A DNA stretch of 46,390 bases from an uncultured Mycoplasmatota bacterium (GCA_946497955.1 CAMMMH010000012.1:1-46390), one strand, 5' to 3'. Positions 35,801 to 42,757 are shown, counted from the stretch's first letter. The notes: a model not told the origin generated them from the sequence alone. Numbers and translations are program-made.

Positions 35801-36864
35801 CTTTCATCTGTTCCATTATCAATTCTACTCGTTTCTGTGATGTTTCCTCGACCTCGTTCAGATGATTGATTAAAGTCCCTTTCATCAACATTGCTTGATA
35901 CATTCCCCTCTTTTGACTCTTTAGATACTCTAATCTCATCATTCCATACTTCCCTCTTATCATAGTCTCCTCTTTGGTCACTAAGTTCGGTAGTAGAAAT
36001 CCTTCTCTCTCGATATAAGTCATCATTATCGCTCCTTTCTTTGCTTTCATTATCAGAATATATCAAATTATCTTTTTTCTCAAATGTACGAATTTTTTCT
36101 ATCTCTGCTATACGTATATTTTTTAAAGATAAATATATTTCTTGAAGCCCCATTCCAGAAATATCACTTATTGCTGTACCTAATTGACTAATCGTTTCTA
36201 TGTCTTGAAAAAAAGATATATTGCTGAAATCAGTATAATTAAAATAAGAAGTAGGCTCAATACCACTTCTATTAATAATCATAAAAGCAATACTATTTAT
36301 TAATAATTCTTTATAATTTTTTTCAATAACATCATTAGAAATACTTTCTAATCTAGTATTTGCTTTACTTGCAATTAAGTCATTAAAATAATCACTATAA
36401 TTATCATCTGTTAAATGAATTGCTAACGACTTTATTGCTTCAACAAAATTATCTTTATTTTCTATATAGCCAAACTTATTTTCCAAAGTTTCAATAACTT
36501 GTTCCTCATACACTTTTGGAACAGACCATAATTTTAACTTTTTACCTTTTCTTCCATAAATGCTATGAGTATCATTTAATCCCCAAACGTATTTAATATG
36601 AAAGCTACCATTATTTTCTGTTAATAAACCAATTCCTGGGCAACCTGTATTAACAAACCTTTTATATGTCCCATTCCATGTTGTAATTTCAGCACAAGCT
36701 ACCGCTTCTTTCCTTTGAGCGTAAATAAGTAACTGTTCACTAAAACCATTAGTATAGTTCATAGAAGCAGTTTTAAGAAAATCTAACCATATTTCAGGAT
36801 CAGTTGTTATATTATCAATTGTCTCTTGATAAAGTTCATTGATTAACTTAACTGTGGTCGCCAT
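29803..36864 (-). CDS. Giant methylase-helicase of ICE (SNF2-like, N6-methylase motif)
   Basis: A 2353-residue protein of the kind found on Tn1549-like elements. Residues 1-250 form an ArdC-like N-terminal domain (NGFSEQLLIYAQRKEAVACA). About 270-400 is a charged Ser/Arg/Glu linker. About 850-1010 is an adenine-methylase-like domain with LEPSCGIGNFIGML (near 883) and VVGNVPFGDFP (near 945; NVPF replaces the usual NPPY). An SF2 helicase follows: AHEVGAGKTFTM (near 1550), DEAHYYKN (near 1714), GTPISNS (near 1765) and QRAGRIVRQG (near 2040). The rest is coiled coil. It probably protects and processes transferred DNA. The frame is intact. Confidence 0.9.
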   Translation of the reverse strand: MATTVKLINELYQETIDNITTDPEIWLDFLKTASMNYTNGFSEQLLIYAQRKEAVACAEITTWNGTYKRFVNTGCPGIGLLTENNGSFHIKYVWGLNDTHSIYGRKGKKLKLWSVPKVYEEQVIETLENKFGYIENKDNFVEAIKSLAIHLTDDNYSDYFNDLIASKANTRLESISNDVIEKNYKELLINSIAFMIINRSGIEPTSYFNYTDFSNISFFQDIETISQLGTAISDISGMGLQEIYLSLKNIRIAEIEKIRTFEKKDNLIYSDNESKERSDNDDLYRERRISTTELSDQRGDYDKREVWNDEIRVSKESKEGNVSSNVDERDFNQSSERGRGNITETSRIDNGTDESRTSSDRRIEIEKSDEVDWNDEQYQESSRRDNNERIDLRLEEEAEENINNGILFSNEDKYDYKKGDKVFIGLDEYIIEKVGLFNVELYNPQLPLIGREMGIVDFENKLRENPANDHLKTTVSIKDVTDNYYGEYNDEIDLIDHILSSYGIHDIIMDFNEDEVIIANDDSNNVWEGEEFYSFLFNELFEYNEDGSVSNVDDKDLRRLEEYRKKYSAIEDEKASKELTEKEKIPIKTGDTEQLSLFATKEQEFADRIVEEFNKLDTKYKDTFYIDKIELAKWDHISSKKRNLTVVIKSDKCTGYNETSFTQFNKDKTDEIVLRESVQTNSLFKYLSKDEDFSIAITPDLLIVHYLKFDDKILDLSIGNDEMLSNVNDNENVAIIDNPKPKEQKRIRKNRLVNYVLHPEVPFEERINYQIHDDYLGAGTAKERYQNNINAIKVLKLCESEDRYATKEEQEVLAKYVGWGGLSEAFDKNGNWLSEYQELKQLLTENEFNEAMTSTLTSFYTPPVIIKYIYKALENMGLEKGNILEPSCGIGNFIGMLPNNDKLKIYGVEKDDLSGRIARQLYQRSSIAIQGFEDMNYSDSFFDVVVGNVPFGDFPVFDKKYNQYHFVIHDYFFAKTIDKTRPGGIIALITSKGTLDKKDERTRKYIAQRANLLGAIRLPNNIFQGNAGTTVTTDILFLQKRDSITDIEPDWVYLNTDSNGITMNKYFVDNPNMILGKMEMIPSQYGDVSACISYEDKNIEDLLNNAIENIHAEINNYELEELEEEDNSIEADPSVRNFSYAIIDDKIYYRENSRMYLQEVALTTQNRIKGLIEIRDCVRYLIELQVENYSDEEIRQEQDKLNVLYDNFTKKYGLINSRANTSAFSNDSSFYLLCSLEILDENKELKSKADMFFKRTINPNREITRVDTAQEALIVSISERAKVDINFIKELTGMEYEKIIEELRGQIFKVPSFDKEEVWVTADEYLSGDIREKLKIAKKYAETDSFFEINVKYLEESMPKELDASDISVRLGATWIPVEIIEEFLWDLLEPSWYAKDKIKVHFMKSIGQWNIENKNFDSGNVKVNSTYGTHRINAYKIIETTLNLRDVKVYDYKVDINGVKKQELNKKETAIALAKQEQIKNAFVEWVWKDIDRREKLCKIYNEKFNSIRPREYDGSHIKFFGMNPEIKLRDHQVNGVARILYGGNTLLAHEVGAGKTFTMVASAMESKRLGLCNKSMFVVPNHIVEQFASEFLQLYPSANILVTTKKDFSTANRKKFCSRIATGDYDAVIISHSQFEKIPMSYGRQKELLERQRDDVVKSLTNLRDNRGEHTTIKMLMKVQKQVEAKLKKLNDTSRKDDVVTFEELGVDRLFVDEAHYYKNLYVFSKMRNVGGISQTESQKSSDLFMKCRYLDELTGGRGIIFATGTPISNSMVELYTMQRYLQYAELEKRNLQTFDAWASTFGETVTAIELAPEGTGYRAKTRFAKFYNLPELMAMFKEVADIQTADMLNLPVPKANYENIVVKPTEMQKKIVESLGERAEAVRNNEVRPDVDNLLKITNDGRKVALDQRLYDNKLPDDENNKISICANNIYRIWDKYKDKKLTQLVFCDLSTPKNDGNFNAYDELKRKLELKGIPEEEVQFIHYANTDIRKKELFAKVRKGIVRALMGSTQKMGAGTNCQDKLIALHDLDCPWRPSDLQQRAGRIVRQGNENKEVYIYRYVTEGTFDAYSYQLIENKQRFISQVFTSKNPVRQAEDIDETALSYAEIKALAAGNPLIIEKTELDTEVAKLKVLKQSYESQKYSLEDKIAKFYPIEIKNKETKISKLEADFKLLKSNIVSDKFIGMIINNDKIIDKALAGKKILDLCKSLTNTKEVEIGEYKKFKMAIAYDTTSKDYEIILKNNLSYETNLGDDAIGNITRIDNLLSRIEEKLESTKNDLKETIKQYNIAKEEVKKPFKQEEELKEKTKRLNKLNVMLNLNNKNKNKEIIEFEEDNDDNINFSKSNREFVR

Positions 36865-36894
36865 ATCTCACCTACCTTTCTTTTCAGATTATAA

Positions 36895-37227
36895 TTACTG
36901 ATTTTTTCTTTTTTCTCTATTACTTACTAAAATAGAATAAAAATCTTTAGTATTATCATCTAGCGATTCATTTCTAATTAATAATTGCCATATCATATCA
37001 CTAGCTTCATTTGGAAAGAATCTTATATCAACATATTCCTCCCCTTTGTCATTAACTCTTGGAACACTATAAGTTAATAATTTATCTTTCAATTTATTAG
37101 CAACTAAAGAAAAATCTTCTTCATCTACATTTAATTCGATATTTAAATCTAGTACACCTATCAACTTATTAAATAATTTTTTATCTACTGATACTTTTAT
37201 AGAAGGTTTTCTATTTTGCCATGCCAT
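36895..37227 (-). CDS. Hypothetical ICE protein
   Basis: A 110-residue soluble protein (MAWQNRKPSIKVSVDKKLFN; later DKGEEYVDIRFFPNEASDMI). No family recognised. It overlaps the OB-fold gene upstream by 17 bases and precedes the giant helicase by 30 bases, so it is co-translated with DNA-processing proteins. Confidence 0.65.
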   Translation of the reverse strand: MAWQNRKPSIKVSVDKKLFNKLIGVLDLNIELNVDEEDFSLVANKLKDKLLTYSVPRVNDKGEEYVDIRFFPNEASDMIWQLLIRNESLDDNTKDFYSILVSNREKRKNQ

Positions 37228-37534
37228 TATTTTTTCCTCCTTTCATTATAGACTTGGGATTAATAAATAAATCTAATTTTTTACTACCATCTTCATTGCA
37301 ATTCCCAATTATTTCTCCTGTTATTTCAACAAAACTCCCTTTTCTTAAATTAGCAAAGTCTTTATCTAATCCTATCAAATTAAAAGACATATAATTATAT
37401 TCTTGTTCACATATACCTCCATTATAAATTTTAAGATTTATTGGTAATGCTAACACTACATTTAAAATAAGAGAACTTTGTTTATCTTTTGTTTTTTTTA
37501 TTACTTTTCCATATAGCTTAATAGTATTATTCAT
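37211..37534 (-). CDS. OB-fold, SSB-like ICE protein
   Basis: A 107-residue protein with the strand pattern of an OB-fold: NTIKLYGKVIKKTKDKQSS, a middle YNYMSFNLIGLDKDFANL and a GSFVEITGEIIGN strand that parallels the VGIRGRLQ strand of SSB. It may bind single-stranded DNA, but this is inferred from pattern alone. It overlaps the next gene by 17 bases and shares the base at 37534 with the previous gene's stop. Confidence 0.6.
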   Translation of the reverse strand: MNNTIKLYGKVIKKTKDKQSSLILNVVLALPINLKIYNGGICEQEYNYMSFNLIGLDKDFANLRKGSFVEITGEIIGNCNEDGSKKLDLFINPKSIMKGGKNNGMAK

Positions 37535-37752
37535 TATCGCTCCTGTTCCTTATTTTTATCTTTTGATTTAATATCTACATTCATTTGACTTTTCTTTATT
37601 TCAACATTATTATCTCTACTTAATTTGTCTTTAAGATCCTTTACTGTAATACTATCAATAGTATCATTTAAAATTCTTAAAGCTTCTTCTTTACTATCGG
37701 CAACAACTGTTACTTGCATTTTTCCATACAAATTAACATTAAAATCATACAT
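37534..37752 (-). CDS. Small hypothetical ICE protein
   Basis: A 72-residue protein. Its first 45 residues (YDFNVNLYGKMQVTVVADSK, then EEALRILNDTIDSI) have a beta-beta-alpha look; the tail is charged and ends KNKEQER. The final codons are part of the 23-bp repeat shared with the junction at 20720. Family not recognised; operon position only. Confidence 0.6.
   Translation of the reverse strand: MYDFNVNLYGKMQVTVVADSKEEALRILNDTIDSITVKDLKDKLSRDNNVEIKKSQMNVDIKSKDKNKEQER
37535..37557. repeat. 23-bp exact repeat at a gene junction (copy 2)
   Basis: Identical to 20720-20742. It holds the codons for the C-terminal Lys-Glu-Gln-Glu-Arg and stop, and the ribosome-binding site AGGAGC for the following OB-fold gene. 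Confidence 0.7.
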
Positions 37753-37754
37753 AG

Positions 37755-37982
37755 TTATTCCTCCTCCCTTTCTTGATTACAACTTAAAAAAGCAATTATT
37801 CTTTTATTTTTAATTGCCTTTTTTAATTCAATAATGATAGTTATTTCAACTGATGTTACATCTTGTATTTTTTCTAAATCATCTAATTTAATAGCAAGAA
37901 TGCTTTTTTCATCATTAAACCCAGCTTTAAATAACTTATCAAGTGTTTTTGTTATTTGATTTAAATTATATTTTTCTTTCAA
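37755..37982 (-). CDS. Small hypothetical ICE protein
   Basis: A 75-residue, mostly helical protein (NLNQITKTLDKLFKAGFNDE; then IKLDDLEKIQDVTSVEITII). The middle suggests a helix-hairpin-helix-like element. No family is assigned. It follows the sortase gene with no gap (stop and start 2 bases apart) and ends QEREEE, whose codons form the next ribosome-binding site. Confidence 0.55.
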   Translation of the reverse strand: MKEKYNLNQITKTLDKLFKAGFNDEKSILAIKLDDLEKIQDVTSVEITIIIELKKAIKNKRIIAFLSCNQEREEE

Positions 37983-37983
37983 G

Positions 37984-38640
37984 TTATTCTACCTCCAATT
38001 CAAAAATAAAAACTATTTGTTTATTTTCGTTGTCTTTACAAGTAATTAAAGTTAAAGCACTAATATCTGAATCTTTAATGATTAATGCTTTACCAGTTTT
38101 TTCCACTTCATATTTATCAATTAAATTATATTTATACTTATTATTTTTATAATATATATAAGCAGAATCTCCTAATTCTAATTTTTTTAAATCTTTAAAA
38201 TAAGCATTATAACCAGTACCAGAGTGTCCTGCTAGAATAAAATTCCCATTAGTTACATCTGGCATATCAGACTCATTTAAAAGCATTATATTTTTATCAA
38301 CATTATTGTTTTTTGAATTTATTGAATATATCCCTTTTTTTAAATCAATTTTAGGTATTTCTAATACTGCTATAAAACCCTCATTGCTTTGAGAACTACT
38401 TTTCTCATTTTTATTTGAGAAAGAACTTGCTAATGAGCTAGTTTCATTTTCAACATCAGTTTGTTCATTAAAAAATATATCAATTTTAGTAGTCTCTTCT
38501 TGATCCAAATTATATTCATAAAAATATTTACATACAATTATTCCAATACCAATAATTATAAGAAGTAAAGAGCCGACTTTTAATAGCCGACTCTTAGTTA
38601 ATAATTTTGTATTATTTTTTCTTTTTCTTAACATATACAT
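37984..38640 (-). CDS. Sortase (surface protein transpeptidase)
   Basis: A 218-residue sortase with an N-terminal membrane helix (about residues 22-40), a Ser/Asn-rich spacer, and the sortase barrel from about 88. The catalytic His139 is in ILAGHSGTG and Cys201 in ALTLITCKD. No arginine occurs after Cys201; the sequence KQIVFIFE has Gln where most sortases have the catalytic Arg. It overlaps the surface-protein gene by 29 bases. Its likely substrate is that protein's VPDTS signal. The start may be residue 1 or the ATG at residue 3. Confidence 0.85.
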   Translation of the reverse strand: MYMLRKRKNNTKLLTKSRLLKVGSLLLIIIGIGIIVCKYFYEYNLDQEETTKIDIFFNEQTDVENETSSLASSFSNKNEKSSSQSNEGFIAVLEIPKIDLKKGIYSINSKNNNVDKNIMLLNESDMPDVTNGNFILAGHSGTGYNAYFKDLKKLELGDSAYIYYKNNKYKYNLIDKYEVEKTGKALIIKDSDISALTLITCKDNENKQIVFIFELEVE

Positions 38641-40096
38641 ACATACCTACACCACTAATTATTGCTATACAACCAATTATTTCAAAAATATGATAATCTA
38701 TTGAAGATGTATCAGGAACTTCAACAATTCTTGAATCTTTCATATTAACTTTAATTATTTGTCCATCTTCAGTTATAGAAAAATACATTCTGTCAGGATT
38801 TAACTCATAACCCTCTGGAGCTTCTTTTTCTAGAATGTAATAATCTCCATACTCCATATTCTTTATAATTATATAGCCATCTTCATCTGTTCTACCACTA
38901 AATACTAATTCATCAGTATTGGCGTCATAAATTTCAATTAATGTGTTAGGAAGCCCAAGATCAGTAGAAAAGTCTGTTTTAGTAAATATTAAGTCTGATT
39001 TTATCTTTTCATTTTTAAACATAACATTTATCTTTGTTTGTGTAGCAGTAACCTCAAATGTATAATCTTCAATAAATTTATAACTTTCAATTCCTTTTAT
39101 TTGATGTAAGCGATACTTCCCAAACCCAAGATTAATATTCATTGCACCATCTGCATCAGTAGTTAGTGTTTCTATTAATTCACCTGTACTTTCATCATAA
39201 AGTTCAAAAACAGCTCCCTGTTCTGGAATATATACTCCTGTATTTTCATTACCATAATATTTTGTACCTGTAAAAGGAACATTAGCATAAATTTCTAAAT
39301 AAGCCAATCCTGCAACTGGATCTCCTGCTGAAAGACAATATTGATTTGCTCCTTCATACAAAATTGGTCTGTTTGTATTTTCTTTTGTTGTAAGCATTAT
39401 TTCCCCTTCATATCCAGTTTTAGCAGTAATAACTAAATTATTACCATCAATATTTGCAGAATAATTATCTGTTTCTACTCCTTCATAATATTTTGATAAT
39501 ACTCCATTTGTATCAGTTAAAGTAATAGTATTACCAGCAGTCATTTCAACTTTCTGACCATAAAAGCTAGGTTGAGTTGTATGATTATCCACTAAAGAAT
39601 TAATTTCTGCATAATAACTATCATAACGATTTGACGGAGTTAAAGTTGAATCATTATCTTCTATTGCATAAATATAGCCAGGATTTGTAATCTGCCATAT
39701 TAGCATTTGGGTTGCATAGTACCACTCTGGACTAGTATGGCTTCCATACCCATAGCCATAATAAGCGATTAATCTTATCCTATCCATTTGTTCCTTACTT
39801 AAATTAGTCATACTTACCATTGTATCTTCATCAACAATACCATTAACTACTCCAGATATTAATTTTATATCAGCTTGAATACAATAAACAGGAGCATTAT
39901 CAGATTTTCTTCTAATCATTTTTTCCTGTGTTTTTACTCTATCTGTTGTACCCCAATTATATGTGGCTACCCACCACTGATAATCATAATCAATAAACAA
40001 TTCATCTTGAATCGTTTGAGCATTTACTTTCATAAATGCAAACACATTAAAAATAGCTAATGCTATTAATAAAATCTTTGTTATATTTTTTCTCAT
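38612..40096 (-). CDS. Thioester-domain / SpaA-type surface protein with sortase signal
   Basis: A 494-residue secreted protein with a signal peptide at about 1-26. A thioester domain has Cys72 (APVYCIQAD) and a partner Gln130 (YYATQMLIWQI), a pair that in such adhesins forms an internal thioester able to bind host or cell surfaces covalently. Two SpaA/Cna-B-type domains follow (about 275-362 and 368-455, the second with YILEKEAPEGYEL). The C-terminus is VPDTS, a hydrophobic helix and a lysine tail, the sorting signal for the adjacent sortase. It probably mediates cell contact for mating or colonisation. Confidence 0.85.
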   Translation of the reverse strand: MRKNITKILLIALAIFNVFAFMKVNAQTIQDELFIDYDYQWWVATYNWGTTDRVKTQEKMIRRKSDNAPVYCIQADIKLISGVVNGIVDEDTMVSMTNLSKEQMDRIRLIAYYGYGYGSHTSPEWYYATQMLIWQITNPGYIYAIEDNDSTLTPSNRYDSYYAEINSLVDNHTTQPSFYGQKVEMTAGNTITLTDTNGVLSKYYEGVETDNYSANIDGNNLVITAKTGYEGEIMLTTKENTNRPILYEGANQYCLSAGDPVAGLAYLEIYANVPFTGTKYYGNENTGVYIPEQGAVFELYDESTGELIETLTTDADGAMNINLGFGKYRLHQIKGIESYKFIEDYTFEVTATQTKINVMFKNEKIKSDLIFTKTDFSTDLGLPNTLIEIYDANTDELVFSGRTDEDGYIIIKNMEYGDYYILEKEAPEGYELNPDRMYFSITEDGQIIKVNMKDSRIVEVPDTSSIDYHIFEIIGCIAIISGVGMYVYVKKKKK

Positions 40097-40118
40097 TTTA
40101 TCATCCTTTCTTTTTGCA

Positions 40119-40150
40119 TAAAAAAGACTTCAATTCTAATATTAAAGTCT
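40119..40150 (-). terminator. Intrinsic terminator-like hairpin before the surface-protein gene
   Basis: On the minus strand AGACTTTAAT / ATTGAAGTCT (10 bp with one G-T pair, 6-base loop) followed by six T residues. The surface-protein ribosome-binding site follows within about 15 bases, so the hairpin lies in the leader of that gene. Confidence 0.8.
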
Positions 40151-40170
40151 AAGTCTTATTTTAAATATTT

Positions 40171-40860
40171 TTAATTAAATCCCATTGCCTTTGCTTGGCT
40201 ATAAGAATACTTTACTCCATTGATGTTAACATTTAATCCACATCCTATGTATGAATGTGTATATTTACCAATAACATCATAGGAATTGCCTCCAGATAAA
40301 CCTTGTTTATAATATTTAGATTGAAGCCTATCAATTTCTGCCTCACATACTGAAATATCACCAGAAAATGCAACTTCGTCTCCAGCAATTAATGGAGTGT
40401 TATAGTACTCTTCTTTACTTATGCCTAATTGTTCCCAAGCAGTAAGTGGTTGTTGCTCTTGTGGTGGAGTTTGGCTCTCTGTTGGTGGTGTTTGAGGAGT
40501 TGATGGAGTTTCTTGTGATGTAGAAACACTAGAAGAATTATTTGTAGTTTGAGACTGTGAATTATAACTTGAACTATTACTGCTATTATCACTTTTTGAA
40601 TCATTTGAACTAACAGTATTTTCTTCTTCATTTTCTACTGATGAATTATCAGTACTTTCTTCTTTCACTTCTTGTTCTTCCGAACTTTCTTCTTTTTCTT
40701 GAATTTTCTTCTTTGTATCATTATCTTTACTCTTCTTTTCTTCTTTGGACTCCACTATTTCACTATTATCTTGAAAAAAGATTTTATTAACTCCAAAGCC
40801 TATAACACAAAGCACTAATACAGAAATTACTACTAAAATAACTATTTTTTTCTTTTTCAT
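40171..40860 (-). CDS. Membrane-anchored Ser/Glu-rich extracellular protein
   Basis: A protein of 229 residues with a single N-terminal membrane helix (about 5-28). A long Glu/Lys then Ser/Asn/Gln and Pro/Thr-rich linker follows (about 35-140), then a small C-terminal domain (WEQLGISKEEYYNTPLIAGD and a final SYSQAKAMGFN). There is no sortase or lipobox signal. The first ATG lies on the ribosome-binding site (GAGGA), so the ATG at 40860 is chosen. Its own promoter is at 40885-40913. It may span the wall next to the surface protein that follows. Family not recognised. Confidence 0.65.
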   Translation of the reverse strand: MKKKKIVILVVISVLVLCVIGFGVNKIFFQDNSEIVESKEEKKSKDNDTKKKIQEKEESSEEQEVKEESTDNSSVENEEENTVSSNDSKSDNSSNSSSYNSQSQTTNNSSSVSTSQETPSTPQTPPTESQTPPQEQQPLTAWEQLGISKEEYYNTPLIAGDEVAFSGDISVCEAEIDRLQSKYYKQGLSGGNSYDVIGKYTHSYIGCGLNVNINGVKYSYSQAKAMGFN

Positions 40861-40884
40861 AAACATTCCTCTTCTCTTGCCTAC

Positions 40885-40913
40885 ATAATAACATCAATAT
40901 CTATATATGTCAC
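40885..40913 (-). promoter_or_regulatory. Promoter of the surface-protein operon
   Basis: On the minus strand GTGACA (40908-40913), a 17-base spacer and TATTAT (40885-40890). The start codon lies about 25 bases downstream. Confidence 0.7.
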
Positions 40914-41019
40914 TAGTACTATTTCAGAAATGTTTAGTTTTATTTTTTTCAGTTAGTAATATAGCTAGTATTTAAGGGTAGGTTATAGGAAGGGATTTTT
41001 TTAGATAACATACTCCCAC

Positions 41020-41979
41020 TTATCGAGCTTGCTCATTTCTTTCCTTCAATTTTTTTTGATGTTTGTCATAAAATACAACAGCCTTTATAACATAATCCTC
41101 CCTTTCTTTATCATTTTTTAAATTACTTGGGAGTACAGGTTTAAGTTTATTCATACTTACTTTTAAAGCAGGAGTCTGATTAGGTTTTTCAACATCTAAT
41201 ATTTTTTCCATTTTTTCTATTGTAAATGTATTAGACTCACTCATCTTTTTTAATTCTATTGCTTGATGTTGTGATGGTGTTATTTGATTAAACTCTATAT
41301 AGTCAAGCAAACTTTTCTGTTCTTCCCTTTTTAAAAATGAAATTTCAACTGCTGGGCTTAATGCAATAGATAATTCTTCTGAATCTTTAATAACAGAATT
41401 ATCAACATACTTTAAAAGTTTAGGTAATAGATAAGTTAATCTAATATATCTTTGAACTTGTCTGCCACTTTCATTATTACCTTTCCCTATTATATCAGCT
41501 GTTATCGACTTCTCGACAACTTGTCGAGAAGTTATTTTACCTTGATGACTTAAAGCTTCCATTTTTAACTTATAAGCAAAAGCTTTTTCACTAGGCAATA
41601 ATTTTTCACGTTGCAAATTACTATCAACCATAATTATTGTCGCTTCATCATCACTTAAATCACGAACAATACAGGGAATAGTATCTAAATCAGCTAATTC
41701 ACTAGCTTTTTTTCTCCTATGACCAGAAATCATTTCATATTTACCATTTTCCTTTTTTCTTACAATGGCAGGTACTAATACTCCTTTTGATTTAATACTT
41801 TCTACCATTTCATCCATTTCTGCATTTTTTATAACTTGAAAAGGATGCTGTGGGAAATCATCAATATCAGCAATTTTTATATCTACAACTTTCTCTAAAT
41901 TAGCATTATCTCGTTCTTCTTGAGTAGTAAATAAATCATCTATCGTAGGAAGGTGCATCTTGCTTTCTTGTTTTGCCAT
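41020..41979 (-). CDS. parB: ParB-family partition protein
   Basis: A protein of about 319 residues. The N-terminal ParB domain shows the CTP-binding motifs MISGHRRKKASE (about residues 86-97, GxRRxxA) and MVDSNLQREKLLPSEKA (about 118-134). A central helix-turn-helix follows (TSRQVVEKS region, then GRQVQRYIRLTYLL), and then a helical tail. It would bind a parS site and with ParA keep an excised or replicating element. AAAGGAGG lies 3 bases before an ATG at 41985 and 9 before that at 41979; the latter is chosen. The gene overlaps the end of parA. A 25-bp palindrome lies inside it. Confidence 0.88.
   Translation of the reverse strand: MAKQESKMHLPTIDDLFTTQEERDNANLEKVVDIKIADIDDFPQHPFQVIKNAEMDEMVESIKSKGVLVPAIVRKKENGKYEMISGHRRKKASELADLDTIPCIVRDLSDDEATIIMVDSNLQREKLLPSEKAFAYKLKMEALSHQGKITSRQVVEKSITADIIGKGNNESGRQVQRYIRLTYLLPKLLKYVDNSVIKDSEELSIALSPAVEISFLKREEQKSLLDYIEFNQITPSQHQAIELKKMSESNTFTIEKMEKILDVEKPNQTPALKVSMNKLKPVLPSNLKNDKEREDYVIKAVVFYDKHQKKLKERNEQAR
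41508..41532. repeat. 25-bp perfect palindrome inside parB (candidate parS)
   Basis: ACTTCTCGACAA, a central C, and TTGTCGAGAAGT: 12-bp arms, every base pairing. It encodes Thr-Ser-Arg-Gln-Val-Val-Glu-Lys just before the DNA-binding part of ParB. Partition sites are short palindromes often found in or near parAB, so this is the best candidate here. Confidence 0.55.
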
Positions 41980-42757
41980 CTTCATCTACCTCCTTTGCAA
42001 ATTGTAAGTAAGCATCTGCAACCTTACTTCTTTTGTCATAAGAAAAAATACTTTGTCCCACTTTTGTTGACTCGGCAACTTTTATAGCTGTTGGAATTTT
42101 GGTATTATATATTTTTATAATACTCCCGTAGCTTTCTTGCAAGGCTACCTTTGTCTCTTTTGACAGTTTTGTCCTCTCATCAACTAATGTTAATAAAATT
42201 CCTCCAACACTTAAATTAGGGTTTATTTGTCTTTTGACCTTTGATACTGTACCAAGTAATTGCCCCATAGCTTTAGCAGCTAAATATTGAGTTTGCACTG
42301 GAATAATGACTTTATCGGAACAAGATAAAGCATTAAGTGTAATCATATCTAAACTAGGATTACAATCTATTAATATATAATCGTAATTTTTCTTAATATC
42401 TTTTAAACAATTCCTCATAGTATATTCTCTACTCATTGCACTTACTAATGATAAAGATACAGCAGATAAATCTAAGTTTGATGGAAGTAAATCTATATTT
42501 TCTTTATGGTGTAGAATTATACTTTCGGCATCTATATCATAATCATTAATCGAAGCTTCCATTAGATTAGCTATTGTAGGAATGTTATCAGTATCATAAT
42601 AACCCAAACAAACAGTAAGGTCACCTTGAGGATCTGCATCGACTAATAATACCTTCTTACCTAATTTAGACAATGCAACACCTAAATTAAATGTGGTAGT
42701 GGTCTTACCAACGCCTCCCTTTTGATTGGCGATTGAAATAACTTTACAATTAGACAT
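41936..42757 (-). CDS. parA: ParA-family partition ATPase
   Basis: A 273-residue deviant-Walker ATPase. The Walker A is NQKGGVGKTTTTFN (residues 11-24, KGGVGKTT), the A' motif LLVDADPQGDLT (about 37-48) and the Walker B YILIDCNPSLDM (about 125-136). It moves ParB-bound DNA over the nucleoid. There is no N-terminal helix-turn-helix, so it is a short (type Ib/Soj-like) form. AAAGGAGGGAG precedes the ATG. It is the first protein-coding gene inside the element's right end, with a palindromic operator over its promoter. Confidence 0.92.
   Translation of the reverse strand: MSNCKVISIANQKGGVGKTTTTFNLGVALSKLGKKVLLVDADPQGDLTVCLGYYDTDNIPTIANLMEASINDYDIDAESIILHHKENIDLLPSNLDLSAVSLSLVSAMSREYTMRNCLKDIKKNYDYILIDCNPSLDMITLNALSCSDKVIIPVQTQYLAAKAMGQLLGTVSKVKRQINPNLSVGGILLTLVDERTKLSKETKVALQESYGSIIKIYNTKIPTAIKVAESTKVGQSIFSYDKRSKVADAYLQFAKEVDEDGKTRKQDAPSYDR

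Noticed and set aside
35682-36050. 122-codon minus-strand frame inside the methylase-helicase gene
   Set aside because: It is an alternative frame of the low-complexity Ser/Arg/Glu linker; it has no independent initiation site and its composition is explained by the main frame.
41508-41532. Palindrome as a rho-independent terminator
   Set aside because: It has only a one-base centre, no T tract, and lies in the middle of parB; a protein-binding site is more likely.
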